DNA of 64,000 nucleotides from Bacillota bacterium (lineage in GTDB: Bacteria > Bacillota > Clostridia > Acetivibrionales > DTU013): positions 62,001 to 126,000 of the forward strand of contig JAEYRV010000003.1 in assembly GCA_023435305.1 (NCBI GenBank), given 5' to 3'. This document shows positions 36,098-44,155 of the stretch, piece by piece. The notes under the pieces were generated by a model that was not told the origin of the DNA, made no database searches, and saw nothing but the letters and a program-made list of their open reading frames with translations. Within the stretch, counting starts at the first letter, position 1. Each line of letters starts with the position of its first letter. A program made the position numbers and the translations under genes.

Positions 36098-37933
36098 ATG
36101 ATCAATCTTACGATCAATGATAAAAAAGTGACGGCAGCGGAGGGCGACACAATAATTGAAGCCGCCAGGAAAAATAACATCACCATACCGAGTCTGTGCT
36201 ACCTGAAGGATGTGCACCATGTCGGTTCCTGCAGGATTTGCGTCGTAGAGGTCGAGGGGGCCAAGACACTGCAGGCCTCCTGTATCGTACCGGTTCAGGA
36301 GGGTATGGTGGTGCGCACCAATACATCCAAGGTGAGAAAGACCAGAAAGCTGCTTTATGAGCTCATGCTTTCCGACCATCCAAAGGAATGCCTCAGCTGT
36401 GCCAGAAACCAGAGCTGTGAATTTCAAAAGCTCGGTGAGATGATAGGCATTGATGCTCCAAGATTCGAAGGCGAGCGGTCAAAAGCATATGTCGACGACG
36501 GATCGCCGTCAGTTATAAGGGATCTTTCGAAATGCATACTCTGCAGACGCTGCGTTACTGTATGCAATGAGATACAGGGAGTGGGTGTACTGAATGTACA
36601 GAACAGGGGATTCAAAACAGTTATTGGGCCTGCTGCCGGACTCGCCCTGAATACAGTCAATTGCACGAACTGCGGACAGTGTACGACAGTGTGCCCGGTA
36701 GGAGCTCTGCAGGAGAAGGATTCAACCAGGGCTGTGTGGGATGCGCTGTCTGACAGCAAAAAACGAGTCGTTGTCCAGACTGCACCGGCAGTTCGTGCCG
36801 CTCTAGGAGAGGAATTCGGATATGAACCCGGCACGCTGGTGACTGGGAAAATGGCGGCAGCATTGAAGGAATTGGGGTTTGATGATATATTCGACACTAA
36901 TTTCACAGCAGATTTGACAATAATCGAGGAGGGCAGCGAATTGCTTGAACGGCTCGCAGCTGCAGCAACGGCAGCAACGGCGGCGACTGCAGCATCAACG
37001 ACGGCAACAGCAGCGACTGCAGCAGGAGGGCCGGCACTGCCTATGATCACCAGCTGCAGCCCAGGCTGGATTAAATATGTAGAGCATACCTGGCCGGAGG
37101 AGCTTGACCACTTATCCAGCTGCAAATCGCCGCATATGATGCTCGGCGCACTGGTGAAGTCATACTATGCCCAGAAGATCGGCGTAAATCCGAAGGACAT
37201 ATTTGTTGTTTCGGTAATGCCCTGCACAGCAAAGAAATATGAGATCACAAGGCCGGAAATGGTAAACGGCGGCCTGCCAAACGTCGATGCGGTGCTTACG
37301 ACAAGAGAGCTGGCACGCATGATAAAGGAAGCCGGCATAGATTTTGACAGCCTGGAGGATCGCGCATTCGACAGCCCGCTGGGGTTGTCCTCCGGTGCGG
37401 CGGATATTTTCGGCACGACAGGCGGCGTTATGGAAGCGGCATTGAGAACGGTATATGAGCTGGTAACAGGTCATGAGCTGCCGTTTGAAGAACTGCATGT
37501 CACTCCGATCATGGGCCTTGATAGGATAAAGACAGCTGAAATAACGATCCGCAATGCACTGCCCAAATACAGGCATCTCGAGGGCGTAACAGTGAAGGTA
37601 GCTGTTACCAGCGGGCTCAGCGGGGCAGCCAGGCTTATGAAGGAGATCGCCGCCGGCACCTCGCCGTATCATTTCATTGAGGTAATGGGATGCCCTGGCG
37701 GCTGCATAAGCGGCGGCGGACAGCCAAGGCCTGTGGATGACGCCATAAGGAAAAAGAGGCTCGACGCGATTTACAGGGAGGATGAGGGGAAGGAACTGAG
37801 GAAGTCACATGAAAACAAGGATATAAACAGACTTTACGAAGAATTCCTTGGCATGCCTCTTGGCCATAGATCCCATGAACTGCTTCATACCCATTACACA
37901 AGGAGAGGCATATTCAATCAGTTTGTGGAATAA
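36098..37933 (+). CDS. hydA: [FeFe]-hydrogenase catalytic subunit HydA, cluster 1
   Basis: The 611-residue catalytic subunit has an N-terminal [2Fe-2S] ferredoxin domain (CYLKDVHHVGSCRICVVE), a His-Cys3 [4Fe-4S] segment (HPKECLSCARNQSCE) and a two-cluster domain (CILCRRCVTVC, CTNCGQCTTVCPVG). The H-cluster domain follows, with TSCSPGW near 317, MPCTAKKYE near 373 and MGCPGGCISGGGQP near 529. The small-subunit-like C-terminus, HRSHELLHTHYTRR, is present. It should make H2 from reduced ferredoxin and NAD(P)H through HydB/C. Residues about 285-312 are an Ala/Thr-rich insertion written in GCA-ACG/GCG-ACT triplets, absent from the cluster 2 HydA. It starts 1 base after the hydB stop with AGGAGG inside hydB. 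Maturases are not in the window. Confidence 0.95.
   Translation: MINLTINDKKVTAAEGDTIIEAARKNNITIPSLCYLKDVHHVGSCRICVVEVEGAKTLQASCIVPVQEGMVVRTNTSKVRKTRKLLYELMLSDHPKECLSCARNQSCEFQKLGEMIGIDAPRFEGERSKAYVDDGSPSVIRDLSKCILCRRCVTVCNEIQGVGVLNVQNRGFKTVIGPAAGLALNTVNCTNCGQCTTVCPVGALQEKDSTRAVWDALSDSKKRVVVQTAPAVRAALGEEFGYEPGTLVTGKMAAALKELGFDDIFDTNFTADLTIIEEGSELLERLAAAATAATAATAASTTATAATAAGGPALPMITSCSPGWIKYVEHTWPEELDHLSSCKSPHMMLGALVKSYYAQKIGVNPKDIFVVSVMPCTAKKYEITRPEMVNGGLPNVDAVLTTRELARMIKEAGIDFDSLEDRAFDSPLGLSSGAADIFGTTGGVMEAALRTVYELVTGHELPFEELHVTPIMGLDRIKTAEITIRNALPKYRHLEGVTVKVAVTSGLSGAARLMKEIAAGTSPYHFIEVMGCPGGCISGGGQPRPVDDAIRKKRLDAIYREDEGKELRKSHENKDINRLYEEFLGMPLGHRSHELLHTHYTRRGIFNQFVE
36955..37032 (+). repeat. 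coding trinucleotide repeat (Ala/Thr tract) in hydA
   Basis: About 26 codons of mainly GCA, GCG, GCT, ACG and ACT give an Ala-Thr tract just before the first H-cluster motif. Confidence 0.8.
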
Positions 37934-37948
37934 TACCAGATTTTGAAC

Positions 37949-37984
37949 ATGGCTGTCCTGATTTTTTCGGGACAGCTTTATTTT
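37949..37984 (+). terminator. intrinsic terminator after hydrogenase cluster 1
   Basis: GGCTGTCC pairs with GGGACAGCT, followed by a T-rich tail. Confidence 0.8.
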
Positions 37985-38055
37985 ACAGCGTTGTGCATGT
38001 ATAATAGTAAAAAGACGGTGCGACATGATCTAAACAAGTTGAGGACAACAGGTGA

Positions 38056-38084
38056 TTGACAGAAATTAACAATTATGGTACAAT
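38056..38084 (+). promoter_or_regulatory. sigma-A promoter of the stalk-domain protein gene
   Basis: TTGACA at 38056-38061, 17 bases, TACAAT at 38079-38084; the start codon is 34 bases downstream. Confidence 0.82.
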
Positions 38085-38117
38085 AGTACATGCATTTTAC
38101 TTATAAGGAGATTCAGA

Positions 38118-39323
38118 ATGAAAAAGCTATTTGTGTTGATGACTGCTGTCATTATTTTGCTGACTGTAATGACCGGGACTGCGTTTGGCGCTGATGCGGC
38201 AGCCATTAAAGAGGCTCCGGATATTAAGATCGTAATGGACGGCTCTCTTACTACATATAAAAATGTTCCGGTGTCAGTCAACGGAAGCAATCTGCTCCCG
38301 CTCAGAGAGATGCTTGTGAACCTCGGTGTGCCCAATGACGACGACCATATAATATATGACAGCAAAGAAAAAAGTATAACCATTGTGATGGAGCAGACAA
38401 CGATCCTGTTAAAAATAGGCGATGCCACGGCCTACGTCAATGACAGCCCGCTGACGCTCAACGCAGCACCGGTGCTGTACAATAATTCGACATATATACC
38501 TGTAAGATTCGTAGCTGAAGCTCTTGACAAAAAAGTGGCCTGGGACGGCACGACACGTACAGTATTTGTCAGTGATCGGGCTAACTATGAGAGTATAGAG
38601 AAGCTGATGAACAAGTCAAATGAAGCAGCCTCCCAAACAGACAAATACAGGGTAAAAATGGATATCAATGCAGTCTCGGGTACCGGAGCCTTGAAATTCG
38701 CTATAGTTATAAAGGCCGATGCAGCTGTTGACAAGACCGGTAAAAAAATGTACATGGATATGCTGACCAATATGCTTGGCACAGAAATAAGAGCCGATTC
38801 ATATTTTGCCGACAATAAAGCATATGCCATCAATCCCATTACCGGAGAATGGGAAAAGAAAACGTATTCAGATAAGGAATATGAGCAATTGTTCCAGACA
38901 CAGGCAGAAACAGGCCAGATAAAGGTCGAAGAGATCCTGTGTGCCGGACTCGTCCAAAAGGAAAGCGCAAACCCGGATGAAATAGTGCTAAGAGGAGATG
39001 TGTATCTGGCCGATGTGTTTAAAAGCGCGCTCGCTCAGCAAAAGAGTGTAACGGGGACCAACGACATTGAAAGTCTGCCCGGATTCGATAAATGCAATCT
39101 CCAGTTGGTGTACGACAAGAATACTTCCCTCCTCAGGAGCCTCGATATGAAGGTGTCGGCCGAAGAGATCAAAAACGGTCAGAAGGTAACGACCGAAATT
39201 ACAGTATCGAGGACTTACAGAGACTATAATGGCGACTTCAAAATCAGTGTTCCCGAAGAGATCCTGCAAGGGGCTGTAGAGGCTAAGCCCGATGAGGGCA
39301 GTGGAGGCTCAGGCAAATTCTGA
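38118..39323 (+). CDS. secreted copper-amine-oxidase-N-like (stalk) domain protein
   Basis: The 401-residue protein has a signal peptide cut near residue 25 (TAFGADA). A Cu_amine_oxidN1-type beta domain follows at about 45-155, with LLPLREMLVNLGV and YIPVRFVAEALDKKVAWDGT as the usual repeated motifs. The C-terminal 240 residues (NAVSGTGALKFAIVIKADAA onward) resemble DUF6612-like secreted domains that fold like LolA or outer lipoprotein carriers. Despite the domain name there is no oxidase. Such proteins are exported and probably wall-associated in Clostridia; the role is unknown. It has its own promoter and terminator, so it is not part of the hydrogenase operons on each side. Confidence 0.85.
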   Translation: MKKLFVLMTAVIILLTVMTGTAFGADAAAIKEAPDIKIVMDGSLTTYKNVPVSVNGSNLLPLREMLVNLGVPNDDDHIIYDSKEKSITIVMEQTTILLKIGDATAYVNDSPLTLNAAPVLYNNSTYIPVRFVAEALDKKVAWDGTTRTVFVSDRANYESIEKLMNKSNEAASQTDKYRVKMDINAVSGTGALKFAIVIKADAAVDKTGKKMYMDMLTNMLGTEIRADSYFADNKAYAINPITGEWEKKTYSDKEYEQLFQTQAETGQIKVEEILCAGLVQKESANPDEIVLRGDVYLADVFKSALAQQKSVTGTNDIESLPGFDKCNLQLVYDKNTSLLRSLDMKVSAEEIKNGQKVTTEITVSRTYRDYNGDFKISVPEEILQGAVEAKPDEGSGGSGKF

Positions 39324-39352
39324 TCCGTGCTGCGAACATTTTATGAATAATG

Positions 39353-39392
39353 TAAAAGGACACATTGTTTTAAAGCAGTGTGTCCTTTTTTG
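39353..39392 (+). terminator. intrinsic terminator
   Basis: AAAGGACACA pairs with TGTGTCCTTT over a loop, followed by a T-run. Confidence 0.88.
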
Positions 39393-39518
39393 CGAGTCAT
39401 GATAGACATAATATAGTTTATTCGTTATAGATATATGTTATAATGGACAGGAATGCACATTAAGAGTCTCCGTCTGTAAAACAGCGGACAAACGCAGAAA
39501 TAACGAAAGGGCAATCGT

Positions 39519-39866
39519 ATGAAGTTAAGTGAAATAACAAAAATACTGGGAGCTGAAATACTGGCAGGCGGCCAAATGGACCTGGAAATCGAATCCGCCT
39601 GCGGCTCGGATCTGATGAGCGATGTCATGGCTTATGTAAAGGAACATGTATTACTGCTGACCGGGCTTGTGACGCCGCAGGTCATAAGGACTGCAGAAAT
39701 GATGGACATAAAGGCGATCGTATTTGTAAGGGGCAAGAACCCCGGGCAAAACGTTCTGGAACTGGCAGACGAGAAGGGCATATCTGTTCTCAGGACCTGT
39801 GATCCTATGTTTATCGCCTGCGGTAAACTATACAGCGCAGGAATTACCGGAAAGGGTGTTTGGTGA
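39519..39866 (+). CDS. DRTGG-domain protein 1 of the hydrogenase-associated module
   Basis: The 115-residue soluble protein is a stand-alone DRTGG domain (MKLSEITKILGAEILAGG, later DIKAIVFVRGKNPGQNV and EKGISVLRTCD). The DRTGG fold is found between CBS and phosphotransacetylase domains and alone in clostridial hydrogenase loci. A regulatory or ligand-binding role is usually assumed but not shown. A possible -10 TATAAT lies at 39439. It is the first of five closely spaced genes (DRTGG, HATPase, HydS-like, DRTGG, PHP). The HATPase gene starts 16 bases after it. A second DRTGG gene follows at 41696. Confidence 0.78.
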   Translation: MKLSEITKILGAEILAGGQMDLEIESACGSDLMSDVMAYVKEHVLLLTGLVTPQVIRTAEMMDIKAIVFVRGKNPGQNVLELADEKGISVLRTCDPMFIACGKLYSAGITGKGVW

Positions 39867-39882
39867 ATTGGGAGACGGCCTG

Positions 39883-40299
39883 ATGAAACTTCATTATGAA
39901 ATCCCGGCAGATGACCTTACCTATGCGGGAGAAGCGTCCAGCAATGTTAAAAAGGTGCTTGCACAATTGGGCATCGATCCTGTCCAGATCAAAAAAGCTG
40001 CTGTCTCGATGTATGAGGCTGAAATTAATGCTGTGATCCACGGACATGGCGGAGCTGCTGATATAGAGATCGGGAACGGCAGGATCCTTATATGCATAGA
40101 AGACAAAGGTCCCGGTATACCCGATCTGGAGCTGGCAATGCAGGAGGGCTGGTCGACTGCCTCCGACGAAGTCAGGGAAATGGGCTTTGGCGCCGGCATG
40201 GGGCTTCCCAACATAAAGCGGTATGCCGATAAGCTCGATATTGAGACAGAAGCGGGCAAGGGCACAAAGGTCATGATAACAGTCATGTATTCCAGCTGA
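39883..40299 (+). CDS. GHKL ATPase, anti-sigma-factor/RsbW-like single domain
   Basis: The 138-residue protein is a single HATPase_c domain. The N-box region reads AVSMYEAEINAVIHGHG, the G1 box EDKGPGIPDLELAM, and the G2 region GFGAGMGLPNIKRYAD. There is no DHp or sensor domain, so it is like RsbW or SpoIIAB kinases or a stand-alone sensor ATPase. GGGAGA precedes the ATG at 39883; a longer frame overlaps the DRTGG gene without support. It is embedded between DRTGG and HydS-like genes, suggesting a part in a signalling route linked to hydrogen metabolism. The partner is unknown. Confidence 0.8.
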   Translation: MKLHYEIPADDLTYAGEASSNVKKVLAQLGIDPVQIKKAAVSMYEAEINAVIHGHGGAADIEIGNGRILICIEDKGPGIPDLELAMQEGWSTASDEVREMGFGAGMGLPNIKRYADKLDIETEAGKGTKVMITVMYSS

Positions 40300-40350
40300 G
40301 CTTTTATGACCGGATATGAGACTTACTATGTAGACTGAAGAGGTGGGATA

Positions 40351-41661
40351 ATGGAAAAATATTTTCATTCTGTTACACTCGACGAAGAAAAATGCATGGG
40401 GTGTACCAACTGTATAAAAAGATGCCCTACCGAAGCCATCAGAGTACGCAGCGGCAAGGCGCGTATCATAAATGAAAGATGCATCGACTGCGGAGAATGC
40501 ATCAGGATATGTCCGTATCATGCAAAAAAGGCAATTACAGATGATTTTTCGTGTATAGATAAATTCAAATATAAAATCGCAATACCGGCGCCGACCATAT
40601 ATGGTCAATTCAAGCCTGAAATCAGCCGGAACAGGATACTGAACACGCTTAAGGCCATCGGCTTTGATGATGTTTACGAGGTGGCAAGAGCCGCCGAATA
40701 TGTCACCGAAGCCACGAGGAAGCTGGTTATGGATGATGCTTCCCGCAAGCCGCTGATTTCATCTGCATGTCCTGCTGTAGTAAGGCTGATTCAGGTCAGG
40801 TTCCCAAATCTGATCGACAATCTTGTAAAGCTGGAATCTCCCATGGAGGTTGCCGCAAAGATAATCAAAAAGCAAACGGCAGAGAAAAAGGGGATCGACC
40901 CGTCCGAAATAGGCGCTTTTTTCATAACGCCCTGCGCAGCCAAAGCCACCAGTGTCAAAGCGCCATACGAAAGTAAAAAGTCTTCAGTCGACGGTGTCAT
41001 ATCTATTAAAGACATTTATCTTAAGCTGATAGCTGCCCTGGAAAGGTCAGATGAGTCAGAACTGCTTGTAAAGGCCGGATTTGAAGGGATACGATGGGCC
41101 AATTCAGGAGGCGAGGGCCTGGCTGTCGGCACCGACAGGTTTCTTGCGGTGGATGGCATACATAATGTTATTTCCATTCTTGAAGAAGTAGAAAATGACA
41201 AGATCGAAAATGTCGACTTCATTGAAGCTCTTGCATGTACTGGCGGATGTCTCGGCGGCCCGCTGGTCGTTGAAAATCTTTATGTGGCAAAGACAAGGAT
41301 AAAAAAGCATGTCGACGATGCCAAGGCTGCAAAGGATGACAGGCTGCCGCTTGAGACCTATGGCGAGAACATGGTATGGACTGAGGAAATAGCATATAAG
41401 CCCGTCCTGAAGCTCGACAACGATATCGGAAAGGCAATGAGGAAGCTGGAGGCTCTGCAGATAATAAACAGAGGCCTGCCCGGACTGGACTGCGGCGCCT
41501 GCGGAGCTCCAAGCTGCCGTGCGCTTGCAGAGGATATCGTAAGAGGGATAGCAGTAGAAACAGACTGCATATTCAAGCTCAGGGAGAAGGTCAGGGATCT
41601 GGCAACACAGATGAAGGAACTGGAAGAAAGGCGGCCGCCTATTATGGGCAGGGATAAGTGA
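40351..41661 (+). CDS. HydS-like [FeFe]-hydrogenase homologue, sensory type without PAS
   Basis: The 436-residue protein starts with a two-[4Fe-4S] ferredoxin domain (CMGCTNCIKRCP, CIDCGECIRICP). An H-cluster domain follows, then a C-terminal four-Cys Fe-S domain (DCGACGAPSCRALAEDIVRG). H-cluster motifs are altered: SSACPAV (the proton-relay Cys of TSCCP is Ala), TPCAAKAT and ACTGGCLGGP. The four cluster-ligating Cys are retained. The relay Cys to Ala change is known in sensory HydS proteins, which are slow and are thought to sense H2 or redox state. No PAS or kinase domain follows; a separate HATPase gene lies directly upstream and another within cluster 2. Output partner is inferred only. 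Confidence 0.85.
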   Translation: MEKYFHSVTLDEEKCMGCTNCIKRCPTEAIRVRSGKARIINERCIDCGECIRICPYHAKKAITDDFSCIDKFKYKIAIPAPTIYGQFKPEISRNRILNTLKAIGFDDVYEVARAAEYVTEATRKLVMDDASRKPLISSACPAVVRLIQVRFPNLIDNLVKLESPMEVAAKIIKKQTAEKKGIDPSEIGAFFITPCAAKATSVKAPYESKKSSVDGVISIKDIYLKLIAALERSDESELLVKAGFEGIRWANSGGEGLAVGTDRFLAVDGIHNVISILEEVENDKIENVDFIEALACTGGCLGGPLVVENLYVAKTRIKKHVDDAKAAKDDRLPLETYGENMVWTEEIAYKPVLKLDNDIGKAMRKLEALQIINRGLPGLDCGACGAPSCRALAEDIVRGIAVETDCIFKLREKVRDLATQMKELEERRPPIMGRDK

Positions 41662-41695
41662 CAGGCAAAGGCGACATGAATGGAGGACAAAAGAA

Positions 41696-42028
41696 ATGAA
41701 CGTATCAGAGTTATCAGAAAAACTGGGAGGAAAGATTCTTACCGGGGAAAGCAATTGTGAGAGGCAGGTTAACGGGGTCTATTGCTGCGATCTGCTAAGC
41801 TGGGTCATGTCTCATGCAGCTAAAGATTTTGCATGGATAACTGTACATAACCATATGAATATAGTTGCTGTGGCAACGCTTACGGAGCTGTCCTGCGTCA
41901 TTATACCTGAAGGGATCGAGGCTGAAGAAGCGACCTTGAAAAAAGCAGCTGCTGAAGGCGTAACCATAATTAGTACCAGCCTCAGCGCATATGAAATATG
42001 CTGTATAGCTCATGACAACGGCATCTGA
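41696..42028 (+). CDS. DRTGG-domain protein 2 of the hydrogenase-associated module
   Basis: The 110-residue paralogue of the gene at 39519 opens MNVSELSEKLGGKILTGES, with later AVATLTELSCVIIPEGIEAE. GGAGG sits 9 bases upstream of the ATG. Two different DRTGG genes bracketing the HydS-like gene suggest a hetero-complex or two ligand sensors. It lacks other domains. Confidence 0.78.
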   Translation: MNVSELSEKLGGKILTGESNCERQVNGVYCCDLLSWVMSHAAKDFAWITVHNHMNIVAVATLTELSCVIIPEGIEAEEATLKKAAAEGVTIISTSLSAYEICCIAHDNGI

Positions 42029-42128
42029 TATAGAATTTGATATGGCATTTGGCACTGTAATTGAAATTACAGCTTACACGGCGACTCATACATGCGGAGC
42101 ATGATTTTTGACGGAGCGGTATTTTTTT

Positions 42129-42836
42129 ATGAAATATGCAGTGGATCTTCACATACATTCGGCGCTCTCACCTTGTGCAGATAAGGACATGACGCCAAAT
42201 AACATAATAAATATGGCTCTGATCAAAGGACTCGACGCTATCGCTGTAACGGATCACAACACAGGTGCGAATCTCAGGGCATTGGATATCTGTGCTAAAA
42301 AGGCAGGGCTGGTATTTGTACCGGGCATCGAAGTGGAATCCTCGGAGGAGGTCCACATGATATGTCTTCTGCCTGATATTGAAAGGGCGCAGGAGCTTCA
42401 CCTCATAGTACAGGCTGCTCTGCCCGATATCATGAACAGGGCTGATATTTTCGGAAACCAGCTTATAATGGATGAAAACGATATGACCATAGGCGAGGAA
42501 CAGAGAATGCTGCTTACAGCCACGAGTCTCTCCATAGATGACATATGCGCTGCGGTCCGTAAACTTGGAGGCGCTGTTATCCCCGCCCATGTTGACAGAA
42601 CCTCATACAGCATTGTTTCAAATCTGGGCTTTATACCGGAGGAGCTTGGTTTCAAATATCTTGAGATATCAAAGCAATGCGACAGATTCGAATACAGAGC
42701 TTCACGGCCGGAGCTGGACAGGTACCGGCTTGTAAAATCTTCGGATGCACATTATCTGGGAGATATTCTGGAGAGAACCAGCATGCTGGAAATAGAAGGG
42801 TTAAGTGCCGATGCGATTGTACATTCTCTTGCATAA
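42129..42836 (+). CDS. PHP-domain metal-dependent phosphoesterase
   Basis: The 235-residue protein is a PHP domain. The metal-binding signature begins DLHIHSALSPCADKDMTP, followed by AVTDHNT near 43, GIEVESSEEVHM near 70, a central VIPAHVDR and a final SSDAHYLGD. Relatives are nucleotide or nucleoside phosphoesterases, for example RNase AM types. In this context it may cleave a nucleotide signal, which is inference. ATG 42129 is chosen over an in-frame start at 42108 because the GGAG motif fits better and the PHP signature then lies at the N-terminus. It is the last gene of the module; the next promoter follows at 42875. Confidence 0.83.
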   Translation: MKYAVDLHIHSALSPCADKDMTPNNIINMALIKGLDAIAVTDHNTGANLRALDICAKKAGLVFVPGIEVESSEEVHMICLLPDIERAQELHLIVQAALPDIMNRADIFGNQLIMDENDMTIGEEQRMLLTATSLSIDDICAAVRKLGGAVIPAHVDRTSYSIVSNLGFIPEELGFKYLEISKQCDRFEYRASRPELDRYRLVKSSDAHYLGDILERTSMLEIEGLSADAIVHSLA

Positions 42837-42874
42837 TGTATACAAAAAAATAGTTAAATTTATTGATAATGATG

Positions 42875-42903
42875 TTGAATTGCAGTTTTATATTTGCTAT
42901 AAT
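42875..42903 (+). promoter_or_regulatory. sigma-A promoter of hydrogenase cluster 2
   Basis: TTGAAT at 42875-42880, a 17-base spacer and extended TGC-TATAAT (-10 at 42898-42903). Confidence 0.85.
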
Positions 42904-42913
42904 GAAGTGGATT

Positions 42914-42931
42914 TTGTTAAATACTTAACAA
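42914..42931 (+). promoter_or_regulatory. Rex operator of hydrogenase cluster 2, perfect consensus
   Basis: TTGTTAAATACTTAACAA is an exact TTGTTAANNNNTTAACAA palindrome, starting 11 bases after the -10. It sits in the same position relative to the promoter as the site of cluster 1. Confidence 0.9.
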
Positions 42932-42971
42932 CCTAACAATAAATAATTCAGATGACTGGGGGGCTTGAAAA

Positions 42972-43466
42972 ATGAGCAGTAATAACTGCTGCTGCGGCTG
43001 CGTTGATGAAAATGCACGCAAATTGCAGGAAATCATTGAAAAACACAAGGGTCAAAAGGGTGCATTGATACCTGTTCTTCATGAGGCTCAGGATGTATAT
43101 GGTTATCTTCCTATGAGCGTACAGAAGACGATATCTGAGGGTCTGGGCGTTCCACTGTCCGAGGTATACGGTGTAGTGACATTCTATACCCAGTTTTCCC
43201 TCAAGCCCAAGGGAAGATTTAAAATCAACACATGTATGGGAACGGCCTGCTACGTTAAGGGCTCGAACCTCATTCTTGAGAAGCTTCAGGAAAAGCTTGG
43301 GATCCATGTGGGCGACTGCACTGAAGACGGAAAGTTCTCGCTGGATGCATGCCGTTGTATCGGAGCATGCGGTCTTGCTCCTGTTATCATGATCAACGAT
43401 GATGTTTATGGCAGACTCACCGCTGATGATGTGGAGAAGGTCCTGGAGAAATACAAGGATCTGTAA
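42972..43466 (+). CDS. hydC: trimeric [FeFe]-hydrogenase gamma subunit (HydC, NuoE-like), cluster 2
   Basis: This 164-residue NuoE-like subunit has [2Fe-2S] ligands in CMGTACYVKG and CIGACGLAPV. The Cys-rich N-terminus (NNCCCGCVDENARK) is unusual and could hold another metal, although cluster 1 also has a short CTCG there. It is the first gene behind the perfect Rex site, so the whole cluster 2 transcript should answer to NADH/NAD+. GGGGGG at 42959-42963 upstream is only a fair ribosome binding site. Confidence 0.92.
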   Translation: MSSNNCCCGCVDENARKLQEIIEKHKGQKGALIPVLHEAQDVYGYLPMSVQKTISEGLGVPLSEVYGVVTFYTQFSLKPKGRFKINTCMGTACYVKGSNLILEKLQEKLGIHVGDCTEDGKFSLDACRCIGACGLAPVIMINDDVYGRLTADDVEKVLEKYKDL

Positions 43467-43476
43467 ATTATCCGGC

Positions 43477-43556
43477 ACTTCGGAGACAGCAGAACTTCGG
43501 AGACAGAAATACTTCGGAGAAAGCAGTACTTCGGAGAAAGCAGTACTTCAGCCGGA
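43477..43556 (+). repeat. five-copy 17-18-base tandem array, unit about ACTTCGGAGAAAGCAGT
   Basis: The array starts 10 bases after the hydC stop and lies inside the operon, before the HATPase gene. The last unit (ACTTCAGCCGGAG) is degenerate. Confidence 0.85.
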
Positions 43557-43588
43557 GTGATATATTACACGGAGCGGAGGGAGCCTGA

Positions 43589-44155
43589 TTGAGAGAGATT
43601 GCGCTGCATATTCTGGACATAATGCAAAACTCCACAGCAGCACAAGCAAATATGATCAGGGTGTCGCTGACAGCAGATCCGAAAGCTGACACGCTTACGG
43701 TGATCATCGAGGATAATGGCTGCGGAATGGACAGTGAATTTCTTGCTTCAGTAACAGATCCGTTCTCAACAACCAGAAAAACCAGAAGAGTCGGTCTGGG
43801 AATACCGTTGTTGAAGGCATCCTGCGAAAGAACAGGCGGCAGATTCGACATAACCTCTCAAAGAGGGACCGGCACGACAGTGACTGCCGTATACGGAATG
43901 CAGAATATCGACAGGCCGGTGCTGGGGGATCTTGCCGGTGTCATCACAGACATGGCAGCCTCGTGGCCGGGAGCGGATATCCGCCTGCAGCTCCTGTGCG
44001 GAGAAGGACAGTTTGAATTCAGTTCCAATGAGGCTGCGCGGATGCTGGGAGACGTTCCTCTATCGGAGTTTTCAGTAATCAAATGGCTGAGGGAATATAT
44101 CAATGAAGGAATAATCGAAATTTTTGGAGGTGTTTTAAGTGAAATCATTGGCTGA
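43589..44155 (+). CDS. histidine-kinase-like ATPase of the hydrogenase operon
   Basis: The 188-residue protein is a HATPase_c domain: LDIMQNSTAAQANMIRVSLT (N box), IEDNGCGMDSEF (G1) and TRRVGLGIPLLKASCERTGG (G2), followed by about 80 residues of a helical extension. It lacks a phosphorylatable His domain. A gene like this is recurrent in clostridial hydCBA operons. TTG 43589 is preceded by GGAGGGAG. It overlaps the next gene by 17 bases, so translation is coupled. Its job in hydrogenase control is not known. Confidence 0.8.
   Translation: MREIALHILDIMQNSTAAQANMIRVSLTADPKADTLTVIIEDNGCGMDSEFLASVTDPFSTTRKTRRVGLGIPLLKASCERTGGRFDITSQRGTGTTVTAVYGMQNIDRPVLGDLAGVITDMAASWPGADIRLQLLCGEGQFEFSSNEAARMLGDVPLSEFSVIKWLREYINEGIIEIFGGVLSEIIG

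Noticed and set aside
36424..37125. 233-codon open frame on the minus strand over hydA
   Set aside because: It is antisense to clear [FeFe]-hydrogenase motifs, has an Ala/Val-rich low-complexity composition created by the triplet repeat, and has no ribosome binding site.
40351..41661. HydS-like gene considered as a third catalytic hydrogenase
   Set aside because: The proton-relay Cys in the first motif is Ala and the motif set is that of sensory enzymes; catalytic turnover would be low.
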